Shown here piece after piece: positions 1-8,165 of a DNA stretch of 45,992 nt. How positions within the stretch are numbered: position 1 is the first letter of the stretch; every line of letters begins with the position of its first letter. Origin of the DNA: an uncultured bacterium (GTDB taxonomy: Bacteria > Actinomycetota > Actinomycetes > S36-B12 > CAIYMF01); the NCBI GenBank assembly GCA_903927265.1, contig CAIYMF010000078.1:1-45992 (forward strand), written 5' to 3'. Below the pieces are notes generated by a model. The model ran no database searches, was not told the origin of the DNA, and saw only the letters and a program-made list of their open reading frames with translations. The position numbers were made by a program, and so were the translations under genes.

Positions 1-255
1 CCATGCAATTCCGAGGGGAGGAATGATGAGAAGGCCGACGAGGTAGGCCAGGAACTCAAACTTCGCGAAGGTGCGGTCGGTGCCAATCATCTGCACGACG
101 CCACCGATCAAATACGCGAGCAGCATGACTTCGAGCACGGCCGCTCCGATGAGCAGCGAGCGCGTGATTCGCTTGTTGGCAGCCGCTAACACGGCGGCCC
201 AGACTGCGAGTGCCACCGCAACGCCAATGATCAAATTGGCAAAGAGTCCCGTCAT
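1..255 (-). CDS. Small integral membrane protein, 5' part only
   Basis: The first 85 codons are visible; the gene leaves the window at its 3' end. The ATG at 255 is preceded by GAGGGG, a good ribosome binding site, and lies 10 nt after the stop of the M20 deacylase, so the two are probably co-transcribed. Three hydrophobic stretches are visible (about residues 4-25, 31-51 and 63-85), the last ending in a Pro-Pro turn. It resembles the small multi-pass membrane proteins of unknown function common in Actinomycetota, but I do not recognise a named family and assign no function. Confidence 0.7.
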   Translation of the reverse strand, partial: MTGLFANLIIGVAVALAVWAAVLAAANKRITRSLLIGAAVLEVMLLAYLIGGVVQMIGTDRTFAKFEFLAYLVGLLIIPPLGIAW

Positions 256-265
256 GTCATGCCCC

Positions 266-1546
266 TCAGGATTCCGAGGATGCGGTCGCGCGAAGAATGA
301 TGAGCACTAGGGACTCGGTCACTCGCTGAAATTCGTCAATGCTCACCTGCTCGATGGGCGAGTGTGCGTGGTGCGCGGCACCCGGACCGAATTGAAGGGT
401 GGGAATGCCTACGCCGGTGTAGTGGCGCAGGTCAGAGCCGTACGGAGCACCGCGATCGCGTGACTCGCGCCCGGTGATGTCGTTCCAGGCCGTTTGGGTT
501 AACGGCAGCAGCGGATCACCAGTTGGCATTTGGCCACTCGCGAACTGGCCGCCCGACCATTCGATCTGCACGGGGTGTTCAGACAACCAAGGATCGGCGG
601 CGCACACATGTGCGATGCGCGATTCGAGTACGGCGCGCGCCTGATCGACCGGCTCTCCGAGGGCAACCCCGTAGCGACCCTCGGCGACGAGGAGGTCGGG
701 CACCGTGCTGGCCCAGTCGCCTGCGTGCACGATGCCGACGGAAATGGGATAGGCGATCTGCCATCCATTCATTCGAGGATCAACCGACGCATTGCGGTCA
801 GTTTCGAGTTCGGCGAGGGCCTTGTACACCGGCAGGAACTTGTCGATGGCAGACACTCCGGCATAGCGCGTGCTTCCGTGCGTGGCCTGACCGGTGACAG
901 AAATTCGGAATGTGAGGGCGCCGCCGTTGGCAGTGATGGCATCGCCGGAGGTGGGTTCAGTGATGACGCACGCATCGCCGCGATGCCCGCGCATCAGAGT
1001 TCCGAAGGCACCGAGACCGCCGTCTTCCTCGCTGACGACGCTTTGGAAGGCCACGCGCCCGCGCAGGGTGACTCCGGAGGCGTGTAGTGCTCGCATTGCT
1101 GCGAGGTTGGCGATCAGACCCGCCTTCATGTCGCACGCTCCGCGACCAAAGATCACGTCGTCGACGATGCGAGGCGTGAACGGATCACCGATCCAGTTGT
1201 CGAGGTCTCCTGGGGGGACAACGTCAATGTGTCCTTGCAGGATCAGCGTCGGCCCGTCACCTGTCGCGGGTGTGGTGGCCACCAGCCCCCACGCCTCGTC
1301 GCGGGGCGCCTCAGTTCCGGGAAATCCGGGGTCGGCTTCGAGTGCGGCCACGTCCATCGACCAGAGGTCGGTCTCGAGGCCCAGCGGCTCAATGCGATCG
1401 GCCAGCCAATGCTGAGCCTGCGATTCGGCCGCTGACCCCGTGATGCTCGGAATCGCCAGCAGCGCCTGCAAATCCGACATTGCCTGCTGGTGATCGACCA
1501 ATTGGAGGACGCGGGACTCGGTGTCGGTCAGGGGCGAGGGATTCAC
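266..1546 (-). CDS. M20-family metallo-deacylase (ArgE/DapE/CPG2 type)
   Basis: A 426-residue zinc-dependent amidohydrolase that would release an acyl or aminoacyl group from an N-acylated amino acid or small peptide in the cytoplasm. The family's metal-binding signatures are all present: GHIDVVP (His106, Asp108), GRGACDMKAG (Asp139) and the SEEDGG glutamate pair (Glu173-Glu174, one of them the general base). The C-terminal half has the expected dimerisation domain and a late metal-ligand His in GPGAAHHAHSP. Length is normal. The exact substrate (acetylornithine, succinyl-diaminopimelate or another) cannot be read from the sequence. The GTG at 1546 lies 6 nt after a TAGTCT hexamer on the minus strand, suggesting a leaderless message; an ATG 22 codons later is an alternative start. 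Confidence 0.85.
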   Translation of the reverse strand: MNPSPLTDTESRVLQLVDHQQAMSDLQALLAIPSITGSAAESQAQHWLADRIEPLGLETDLWSMDVAALEADPGFPGTEAPRDEAWGLVATTPATGDGPTLILQGHIDVVPPGDLDNWIGDPFTPRIVDDVIFGRGACDMKAGLIANLAAMRALHASGVTLRGRVAFQSVVSEEDGGLGAFGTLMRGHRGDACVITEPTSGDAITANGGALTFRISVTGQATHGSTRYAGVSAIDKFLPVYKALAELETDRNASVDPRMNGWQIAYPISVGIVHAGDWASTVPDLLVAEGRYGVALGEPVDQARAVLESRIAHVCAADPWLSEHPVQIEWSGGQFASGQMPTGDPLLPLTQTAWNDITGRESRDRGAPYGSDLRHYTGVGIPTLQFGPGAAHHAHSPIEQVSIDEFQRVTESLVLIILRATASSES

Positions 1547-1564
1547 ACCCGTAGACTAGGCCCC
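1547..1564. promoter_or_regulatory. Shared symmetric -10 element between purF and the M20 gene
   Basis: Only 18 bp separate the two divergent GTG start codons. The plus strand reads TAGACT (1552-1557) followed by 7 nt and the purF GTG. The minus strand reads TAGTCT (1558-1553) followed by 6 nt and the M20 GTG. Both fit the actinobacterial -10 pattern TANNNT placed for leaderless transcription. The hexamers overlap by five bases because TAGACTA is nearly self-complementary. No Shine-Dalgarno sequence precedes either start, and there is no room for separate promoters in the gap. Confidence 0.6.
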
Positions 1565-3106
1565 GTGACCCGCGGTGACGGACGCCTCTCCCATGAACTG
1601 CTCCCGGGAGAGAAGGGACCCCAGGACGCCTGCGGGGTCTTTGGAGTGTGGGCTCCTGGCGACGAAGTTGCCAAGCTGACCTACTACGGCCTGTATGCGT
1701 TGCAGCACCGCGGGCAGGAGTCAGCGGGCATCGCCGTCAGCGACGGTCACCACACCGTCGTCTACAAAGACATGGGCTTGGTTTCGCAGGTTTTTAACGA
1801 GGCAACTCTTGAAACGCTCAAGGGACATCTGGCCATCGGACATGCTCGCTACTCCACCACCGGATCAAGTGTCTGGGAGAACGCGCAGCCGACTTTCCGT
1901 TCGACGGCAACCGGTCACCTCGCACTCGCGCACAACGGCAACCTCACGAACACGCACGAACTTGCCCGGCGGGTGGCAGAGCAGGAAGCAGCGCGCGGTG
2001 AACTTCCGTTCGGTCAGCGGATGGGCCTCGCGACCAGCGACACTGATCTGCTCACCGCACTCATTGCGGCCCATCCCGACCTGTCGGTTGAGGGTGCAGC
2101 GCTGAAGGAGCTTCCGATGGTACGAGGCGCTTTCAGTCTCGTGTTCATGGATGACTCAACTCTGTACGGCGCGCGCGATCCCCAGGGCATTCGGCCGCTG
2201 GTGCTGGGTCGCCTCGAGCGCGGATGGGTCATCGCCAGCGAAACTGCCGCACTCGACATCGTGGGTGCCTCGTTCGTGCGCGAAATCGAACCGGGCGAGT
2301 TGGTGTCAATCGACGAACACGGACTGCGTTCAGTACGTTTTGCCGAAGCGGCTCCCAAGGGCTGCCTATTCGAGTTCGTGTATCTCGCACGTCCTGACAC
2401 GACGATCAGCGGTCACTCCGTTCACGCGGTGCGCGTCGAAGTTGGTCGACGCCTTGCGCGCGAGGCACCGGTTGAGGCTGACCTGGTCATTCCGGTGCCC
2501 GAGAGCGGAACCCCCGCTGCTGTTGGTTACGCGCAGGGCAGCGGCATTCCGTTCGCACAAGGTTTGGTCAAGAACGCCTATGTCGGTCGCACCTTCATTC
2601 AGCCCTCGCAGACCATTCGTCAACTCGGCATTCGGCTCAAGCTCAATCCGCTGCGCGAGGTCATTGAGGGGCAGCGGTTGGTTGTAGTCGACGACTCGAT
2701 TGTGCGCGGTAACACGCAGCGTGCCATCGTGCGCATGCTGCGCGAAGCGGGTGCGCGCGAAGTGCACGTGCGCATTAGCAGTCCGCCGGTGAAATGGCCG
2801 TGCTTCTACGGAATCGACTTCGCCACACCCGCCGAACTCATCGCCCACGGACTCACTGTTGATGAGGTGCGCACGTCGATCGGAGCCGACTCGCTGTCGT
2901 ACATCTCGCTTGAGCAACTAGTTGAGGCAACCTCGGTGTCGATGGATCGCTTGTGCCGTGCCTGTTTCGACGGTGTGTACCCCATTGACCTTCCCGATCC
3001 TGAACTCATCGGGAAGCACACGCTCGAAATCATCGATCGCCCTGTCACCGACGGAATCGACCCTATGCTCGGCGGCGGCGCCTCCGACGCATTGCTGCAC
3101 CCATGA
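1565..3106 (+). CDS. purF: Amidophosphoribosyltransferase
   Basis: First committed step of purine synthesis: transfers glutamine amide nitrogen to PRPP, giving phosphoribosylamine. From the GTG at 1565 the product is 513 aa. A short propeptide precedes the N-terminal nucleophile Cys23 (DACGVFG), as in Bacillus-type enzymes. The glutaminase domain is followed by a phosphoribosyltransferase domain with the PRPP loop VVVDDSIVRGNT. The cysteines in KWPCFYG and CRACFDG match the [4Fe-4S] ligands of this enzyme class. An open frame continues upstream to 1490 but would overlap the divergent M20 gene, so I chose the leaderless GTG. Its 3' end overlaps purM by 4 nt (ATGA), so the two are translationally coupled. 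Confidence 0.95.
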   Translation: MTRGDGRLSHELLPGEKGPQDACGVFGVWAPGDEVAKLTYYGLYALQHRGQESAGIAVSDGHHTVVYKDMGLVSQVFNEATLETLKGHLAIGHARYSTTGSSVWENAQPTFRSTATGHLALAHNGNLTNTHELARRVAEQEAARGELPFGQRMGLATSDTDLLTALIAAHPDLSVEGAALKELPMVRGAFSLVFMDDSTLYGARDPQGIRPLVLGRLERGWVIASETAALDIVGASFVREIEPGELVSIDEHGLRSVRFAEAAPKGCLFEFVYLARPDTTISGHSVHAVRVEVGRRLAREAPVEADLVIPVPESGTPAAVGYAQGSGIPFAQGLVKNAYVGRTFIQPSQTIRQLGIRLKLNPLREVIEGQRLVVVDDSIVRGNTQRAIVRMLREAGAREVHVRISSPPVKWPCFYGIDFATPAELIAHGLTVDEVRTSIGADSLSYISLEQLVEATSVSMDRLCRACFDGVYPIDLPDPELIGKHTLEIIDRPVTDGIDPMLGGGASDALLHP

Positions 3107-4221
3107 GCCACGCGAACGAATCCGCGTCCTACGCGGCGGCCGGTGTCGATGTCGAAGCGGGTGAGCGCGCCGTTACGTTGATGAAGGAATCGATTGCGCG
3201 AGCTCAGCGGCCCGAGGTGGTCGGCGGGTTCGGCGGTTTCGCCGGCCTCTTCGACGCGTCTGCGTTGCGCGGTTACACCAGGCCGCTCCTTGCTACATCG
3301 ACTGACGGGGTCGGAACCAAGGTCGCCGTTGCTCAGCGCATGAACATTCACCACACCATCGGCATTGACCTCGTGGCGATGGTCGTCGACGATCTGGTCG
3401 TATGCGGAGCCGAACCGCTCTTCATGACCGACTACATCGCCACTGGTTCTGTGGTCCCCGAACGCATCGCGGCGATCGTTTCCGGAATTGCAGAAGGTTG
3501 CCGCCAAGCGGGGTGCGCCCTCGTTGGTGGCGAGACTGCTGAGCATCCAGGACTCCTCGACCCTGACGAGTACGACGTCGCGGGCGCCGGAACGGGCGTT
3601 GTTGAGGCCGATGAGTTGCTAGGTGCGCACCGGGTTCTGGCGGGCGATGTCGTGATCGCCATGCGGTCGAGCGGATTGCATTCCAATGGTTATTCGCTGG
3701 CTCGATACGTGTTGCTGTCGCAGGCAGGTTTGCAACTCGATGCGCACGTCGATCAACTCGGCCGCACACTCGGCGAAGAACTGCTTGAGCCGACCCGCAT
3801 CTACTCCCTTGACGTCTTGGACCTCGCGCGTGCTGACGACGTTGATGTGCATGCGGTGAGTCACGTCACTGGGGGTGGGCTCGCGGCTAACCTCGCTCGA
3901 GTGCTTCCGACCAACCTTGCTGCCGACATCGATCGATCGACGTGGACTCCTCAACCGGTGTTCACGCTGATCGGGTCACTCGGCAACGTGGCGCAACTCG
4001 AGCTCGAGCGTACGTTCAATATGGGTATTGGCATGATCGCCGTTGTTGCTGCTGGTTCTGTCGATGTGACGCTGGCCAGACTCAGTGCCCGCGGAGTGCC
4101 CGCGTGGGTCTGCGGAACCGTCCGCGCGCGAGTCGACGGTGAACATGGCGATGCGCAGGCAAAGGGTGGTTCAGGGGGTGCTGTCACCCTCGTAGGTCGG
4201 CATCTGGGTGACGCTGGCTGA
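3103..4221 (+). CDS. purM: Phosphoribosylformylglycinamidine cyclo-ligase (AIR synthetase)
   Basis: Catalyses ATP-dependent closure of FGAM to aminoimidazole ribonucleotide in purine synthesis. The 372-residue product begins SYAAAGVDVEAGERAV and has the family motifs STDGVGTK, the GGETAEHPG loop, GLHSNGYSL, and the conserved HVTGGGL segment before the C-terminal domain. Start ATG overlaps the purF stop (ATGA), so it is the second gene of a purF-purM operon. The following gene converges from the other strand with one base between stop codons, and no terminator hairpin is visible there. Length is slightly above typical because of a Gly-rich C-terminal tail. Confidence 0.95.
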   Translation: MSHANESASYAAAGVDVEAGERAVTLMKESIARAQRPEVVGGFGGFAGLFDASALRGYTRPLLATSTDGVGTKVAVAQRMNIHHTIGIDLVAMVVDDLVVCGAEPLFMTDYIATGSVVPERIAAIVSGIAEGCRQAGCALVGGETAEHPGLLDPDEYDVAGAGTGVVEADELLGAHRVLAGDVVIAMRSSGLHSNGYSLARYVLLSQAGLQLDAHVDQLGRTLGEELLEPTRIYSLDVLDLARADDVDVHAVSHVTGGGLAANLARVLPTNLAADIDRSTWTPQPVFTLIGSLGNVAQLELERTFNMGIGMIAVVAAGSVDVTLARLSARGVPAWVCGTVRARVDGEHGDAQAKGGSGGAVTLVGRHLGDAG

Positions 4222-4222
4222 A

Positions 4223-4447
4223 CTACGCCTGGCGGCGTTCGACTTCATCTTCGTCGTCGTCGATGTACTTGGCATAGGGGTCATCAGCGTCGTCGTCCTC
4301 GTCATCGTCGACGGGCACAACTTTCGGCGCAGTGGTCGACTGCGTGGCAAGTTCGGCTTGGAGACGATCGAAATCGGTCTCCGGCCCCCCGTATTTCAAC
4401 TCACGGGCAACCTTCGTTTGCTTGGCCTTGGCTCGGCCTCGCCCCAT
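4223..4447 (-). CDS. DUF3073 family protein
   Basis: A 74-residue protein with the characteristic DUF3073 start MGRGRAKAKQTKVARELKY, followed by an acidic tail rich in Asp and Glu that includes DDPYAKYIDDDEDE. The family is restricted to Actinomycetota and is commonly found beside purM, as here; its function is unknown. The ATG at 4447 has a purine-rich GAGGGGG about 6 nt upstream. It converges on purM with a single base between stops. The strongly basic head and acidic tail suggest interaction with nucleic acid or protein, but that is only inference. Confidence 0.85.
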   Translation of the reverse strand: MGRGRAKAKQTKVARELKYGGPETDFDRLQAELATQSTTAPKVVPVDDDEDDDADDPYAKYIDDDEDEVERRQA

Positions 4448-4796
4448 GGCTCGACCCCCTCATCCCGGTTGATCCGGAGCGGTATGACGGCTGACTGGTG
4501 GTCACGGGGCTGTCGACCCACGCGAACCTTGCCCAAGGTTATCCCAGAACGTTCGCGCTCGGCACCCGGAGGGGGGTCCCCCCTCCCCGCGAGTCCATCA
4601 GTGAGTGCCCTGGTGGGCCCCTCTTTTCTCACTACCCGATGGACGCGCGGAACGATGTCCCGCGTGCCAGATGGGAGGCGCGGATCGACAGATTTCCAAA
4701 ATGTCCACTTTTTGGCCCTCTGGACGGGCTTCAGCCCCACTCTGGGTGCCACACTTGGGTTATCCGGCCATGGATCCGGCGCAACAGGAGGTTCTG
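4448..4796. other. 349-bp gap with two inverted repeats
   Basis: No convincing gene lies between DUF3073 and the BldC-like gene. Two symmetric sequences stand out: AACCTT-gccc-AAGGTT at 4525-4540, and GGAGGGGGGTCCCCCCTCC at 4568-4586, whose 9-bp arms flank a single central base. The second has too small a loop for an RNA terminator and no T-tract, so it is better viewed as a DNA site or a topological feature. Promoters for both flanking genes must lie here, but I could not assign a clear -10/-35 pair. Confidence 0.5.
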
Positions 4797-5018
4797 ATGT
4801 CAGGTCGCACGACCAATCCGGCCGACGCTGACCGACTGCTGACGCCCGCCGAAGTCGCGGCGATGTTCCGAGTTGACCCTAAGACCGTTACCCGCTGGGC
4901 CAAGGCGGGCAAGCTCTCGAGCATCCGCACACTGGGCGGCCACCGTCGCTACAAGGCATCAGAAGTTGAGGCCCTGCTACACGGACTCGGCCCGGTGGTT
5001 GTTCCGCCGCACGCCTAG
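4797..5018 (+). CDS. bldC: BldC-like MerR-type DNA-binding protein
   Basis: A 73-residue single-domain protein with the winged-helix core LTPAEVAAMFRVDPKTVTRWAKAGKL and the wing GGHRRYKASEVEALL. Size and sequence match BldC, the actinobacterial MerR-like protein that binds DNA cooperatively as head-to-tail oligomers and controls development in Streptomyces. It lacks the effector domain of true MerR regulators. The ATG at 4797 is chosen because AGGAGG (4786-4791) lies 5 nt upstream, one of the best ribosome binding sites in the window. The purM, DUF3073, bldC neighbourhood is typical of Actinomycetes. Its targets here are unknown. Its stop overlaps the stop of the convergent hydrolase in the sequence CTAG. 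Confidence 0.85.
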   Translation: MSGRTTNPADADRLLTPAEVAAMFRVDPKTVTRWAKAGKLSSIRTLGGHRRYKASEVEALLHGLGPVVVPPHA

Positions 5019-7102
5019 GCTGCGCCAGTCGAGCCCAGGGCCCGACCGAGGGCACTCATGTCGCCGGACGCCAATTGCGACATGGTTTCAGGATCGAGTG
5101 AGTCGACGTCGACTCCCCACGCCTTGAGTTGCCCGACCACGGCCGTGCGGGCCTTGGCAAAACGCCGAGCGACCATTCGTCGCGCTGCCCACTCACGCTC
5201 GCGATCGCGCAGAGCCTGCTCGATCGCTTCGGACTGCTCGTGCGTCGACGGAAGCCCGTACGCGCGCTGCACCGCTTCGCACAGTTCGATCCGGTAGTCG
5301 TGGCCGAGTCGCACGAACTCACCGGGCTTGGAGTTCATGCCGTTCTTGAGGTCGATCAGATTGATGATGAACGTGGTGACCGGGCGGAACCGCGTTTCGC
5401 GGGGGACGCCGAGGGGGCGCTGTTCGGGTGGCCCCATCCACCACGGTGCTCTGACGACCGCGTCGTACGAGAACTTATTGATCGGGTCGTCGTGGTGCAC
5501 GATCTGGAAATGCCGCGCCGACGGTGCTGTCTCAAGTCCGATTTCATCAGCCTGTGACACCTGAGCGAGGATGCTGCCCGGATCGACCGCCTGGGGATCG
5601 TCGGCCCAGCGCTGCCAGAGTTGGGTGCGGAAGGGTGTTCCGAGGTAGAGGCCTCGTTCGATTCCGAGCCGGTCGAAATCGGCGGTGGTGCTGGTCGCAA
5701 CATCGAGGGCAACCTCGGCCCCGAGACTCTCACCGAACTGCATGACGCGGGGCCGCGATGACTCAGGCAGGGTGGCGAGGTGGTCGCGGATTCCTTCGAG
5801 TACCAGTCGTTGTAGATGCACACCGTCGCGCGTCTGATTGAGAGCGAGCGCGCTTGGAACGAGGGCGTACTGAGTGACCACGGTGGCGCAGGACCCGAGC
5901 GTGAGGTACTCAAGTGCCTCCGCGAACGAGTAGTTCACGTAGCCAACACCCGTGGGTGAGGCGACCACGATGATCGAGCGCTCGTAGGCACCCAACGACT
6001 GCAACTCCTTGAGTGCAAGGGCTGCTCGTTCTTCCACGGTGTCGGCGGCTTCGTATCCGGCGACGATGCGCACGGGCATCTGCGCCGGCTGACCCATCAC
6101 TGCTTCGATCTCTTGCGGGGTGAGGGTCATGATGACGAAGCGCCGGCCCTCTTTGCCGATGGTGTCGAAATCGATGCCGCTGGCGGGACCTGCGGTGACG
6201 TGCGGGCTGGTGGGCGGTGCGGGATACGCGGGCTCAACAATGTCGTCTGCATGCTGAACACGTCGGCGCACGAGGTTGAGTCCGTAAGCCCCTGCTGCGC
6301 CCAGAGCGCCGACTGCCACGGCGTGCCCCACGAGGGGAGTAACGGGGGTGGGGCGATGCAGTGCCCATGTGGCGGCGCGTGTGGTTCCTTCGGCAATCGC
6401 GAACTCGGCGCCTGCGATAGCCAAAAGTGAGGCGCCGCCCATGATTCCCATGCCGACAGCACGGGCAGCGTCGATTGCTCCGTCGGGACGTTCGATTTGG
6501 TGACGGTCGGTGACGCCGTACGCCTGGGCCCGGCGATCGCGTCGCCACACATTGATCGTCGAGACGACTGCGCCCAAGGCCGTGGCGACGAGGATACCTT
6601 CGAGGGGATTGCGGTCACCCATGGTGCGGCGGGTGACCTTGTCGGCGGCCACGACCAATGCGGCGCACCCGGCACCGGCTCCGATGAGGTAGGCGGCGCT
6701 GCGTGCGCTCGCGACCGGAAGTGGGACGTCATGTGAGTCAGGAATGCTGCGGACGACGGCGAAACTTCCTGCGGCGAGTGCCAAGCCGGTGAGCATCGTG
6801 GTGTTTTCGACATTGCCTCGACCGCTGCGCGCCACGGCGATCTCGATCAGTGCCTCCGTCGCGGCCACTGCGACGGTTCCGGTGGCTAGTCGCACGGCTG
6901 CGGCAGCACCGGTTGCAATCGCCTGATCGGTCGCTGATCGCGGTAGGAGCCCGCGCGCGAAGGACCCAGAGATGCTCGCTGCTGCTGCTGCCACGCCGGT
7001 TCGCAGCGCGAGGTACCGGCGAGGGTAGGTGTCTGCCACGCCATCAGTCTGCCGCAGGAGGGGTCTCCTGCGGTGATTGCGCTCACTGTGGCGCGGTGCC
7101 AC
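5015..7102 (-). CDS. Membrane-anchored alpha/beta-hydrolase (Abhydrolase_9, PF10081 type)
   Basis: A 695-residue protein with a hydrophobic N-terminal half (several Ala/Gly-rich membrane segments up to about residue 280) and a C-terminal hydrolase domain. The nucleophile motif GESLG is at 457-461 (Ser459). Family-typical segments VIMTLTP, SPTGVGYVNY, YLGTPF, HHDDPINKF and WWMGPPEQRP are present. The family is actinobacterial and of unproven substrate; a lipid or cell-envelope ester role is often assumed. The GTG at 7102 overlaps modC by 20 nt; a GTG at 7039 (giving 674 aa) is equally plausible because it lies just past the hairpin at 7052-7073. The position suggests it is the last gene of the mod operon, though its link to molybdate is unclear. 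Confidence 0.8.
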   Translation of the reverse strand: MAPRHSERNHRRRPLLRQTDGVADTYPRRYLALRTGVAAAAASISGSFARGLLPRSATDQAIATGAAAAVRLATGTVAVAATEALIEIAVARSGRGNVENTTMLTGLALAAGSFAVVRSIPDSHDVPLPVASARSAAYLIGAGAGCAALVVAADKVTRRTMGDRNPLEGILVATALGAVVSTINVWRRDRRAQAYGVTDRHQIERPDGAIDAARAVGMGIMGGASLLAIAGAEFAIAEGTTRAATWALHRPTPVTPLVGHAVAVGALGAAGAYGLNLVRRRVQHADDIVEPAYPAPPTSPHVTAGPASGIDFDTIGKEGRRFVIMTLTPQEIEAVMGQPAQMPVRIVAGYEAADTVEERAALALKELQSLGAYERSIIVVASPTGVGYVNYSFAEALEYLTLGSCATVVTQYALVPSALALNQTRDGVHLQRLVLEGIRDHLATLPESSRPRVMQFGESLGAEVALDVATSTTADFDRLGIERGLYLGTPFRTQLWQRWADDPQAVDPGSILAQVSQADEIGLETAPSARHFQIVHHDDPINKFSYDAVVRAPWWMGPPEQRPLGVPRETRFRPVTTFIINLIDLKNGMNSKPGEFVRLGHDYRIELCEAVQRAYGLPSTHEQSEAIEQALRDREREWAARRMVARRFAKARTAVVGQLKAWGVDVDSLDPETMSQLASGDMSALGRALGSTGAA
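7052..7073 (-). other. 9-bp stem, 4-nt loop hairpin between modC and the hydrolase
   Basis: On the minus strand CCGCAGGAG-ACCC-CTCCTGCGG forms a perfect stem. It lies just after the modC stop and before the GTG at 7039, inside the N-terminal codons if the hydrolase starts at 7102. No T-run follows on either strand, so it is not a canonical terminator. It could attenuate or process the mod transcript. Confidence 0.5.
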
Positions 7103-8165
7103 CTGCGGGATAGACCTCCAACTCGGTGGCCTTAGTCGAGAGCCACACCGGAGTTCCTCGCGTCAGTTGTAGTTCAACCACCGATGCCGCCGTCACGTCG
7201 GCCATCACGGTGGGTGGGCCCGCGGCGGTCACGCGCACTCGGTCACCGATGGGTTCGACTCCTTCAACCGTGCCGCGCCACACGTTGCGCGCACTGCCAC
7301 TGGGAGGACTGGTGTGGATGCTGATCGCATCGGGGCGCACGGCCACCAGTACAGCGCCGCTCACGTTGCGCTGCGCGGTGTGAAACTCTCCTCCAGAGGT
7401 CAGCGTGACACGTCCATCGTCGGCCTGGCCAGGAAGCAGATTGAGTCCGAGTAGACGGGCGACGTAGGTCGTCGCGGGTCGCCGCGCCACATCGAGCGCC
7501 AGACCTTCCTGGGTAATACGCCCCTGCTCAAGCACCACGATTCGTTCGGCCAGAACCAACGCATCGAGTGGATCGTGGGTGACGAGCAGAGTCGGAATAC
7601 CAACGAATGCGAGATGTTCGCGCAATTCGGCACGCACATCGATGCGAGTTCCGGCGTCGAGGGCCGCCAGTGGCTCGTCGAGAAGGAGCACGGCCGGATC
7701 GCAGGCAAGTGCGCGTGCGAGTGCGACGCGTTGTGACTGCCCGCCGGAGAGTTCCGAGGGTTTGCGGTCGGCAAGGCCGGTGAGAGACAAGCGCGTGATC
7801 CAGTCACCTGCCAGTTCCCGTGCCTGTCGCCGTCCTACTCCGGCAGCGCGGGGACCAAATGCGATGTTGTCGGCCACTGACATGTGTGGGAAGAGCAGGT
7901 AGTCCTGAAAGACGACACCAACGCGTCGCGACTCGGGTGCGGTGAGAATGTCGCGAGCAGGATCGTCGACAGTGACGCCGCCGATTTCAATCGATCCACT
8001 GGTGAGAGGTACGAGTCCGCTGATGGACCTCAGCAACGTTGATTTACCTGCACCATTGGGACCGATGACGGCAACGACTTCACCGGGCTCAACAATGATC
8101 GCTGCTTCGAGCGTGAAAGCAGCACGTTCGATGCGTGCGTTGAAGCGCAGTGCTTTCGAGTTCAT
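7083..8165 (-). CDS. modC: Molybdate ABC transporter ATP-binding protein
   Basis: ATPase that powers molybdate import through ModB. From the ATG at 8165 it has 360 aa: Walker A GPNGAGKST (35-43), signature LSGGQSQRVALARAL (from 139), Walker B VLLLDEP (about 159-165), the H-loop VTHDP, then a C-terminal Mop/TOBE domain from about residue 270 that would bind molybdate and regulate transport. An in-frame ATG 8 codons upstream exists, but the one at 8165 overlaps the modB stop (ATGA) and gives the usual family N-terminus. Third gene of modA-modB-modC. Confidence 0.92.
   Translation of the reverse strand: MNSKALRFNARIERAAFTLEAAIIVEPGEVVAVIGPNGAGKSTLLRSISGLVPLTSGSIEIGGVTVDDPARDILTAPESRRVGVVFQDYLLFPHMSVADNIAFGPRAAGVGRRQARELAGDWITRLSLTGLADRKPSELSGGQSQRVALARALACDPAVLLLDEPLAALDAGTRIDVRAELREHLAFVGIPTLLVTHDPLDALVLAERIVVLEQGRITQEGLALDVARRPATTYVARLLGLNLLPGQADDGRVTLTSGGEFHTAQRNVSGAVLVAVRPDAISIHTSPPSGSARNVWRGTVEGVEPIGDRVRVTAAGPPTVMADVTAASVVELQLTRGTPVWLSTKATELEVYPAGGTAPQ

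Noticed and set aside
4568-4586. Terminator between DUF3073 and bldC
   Set aside because: The loop would be one base and there is no T-tract; it also lies upstream of both genes.
5015-5018. CTAG stop-codon overlap as a regulatory signal
   Set aside because: Overlapping convergent stops also occur as TTAG at 12622-12625 and are simply a result of tight packing.
7052-7073. Rho-independent terminator after modC
   Set aside because: The stem is strong but no T-run follows on either strand.
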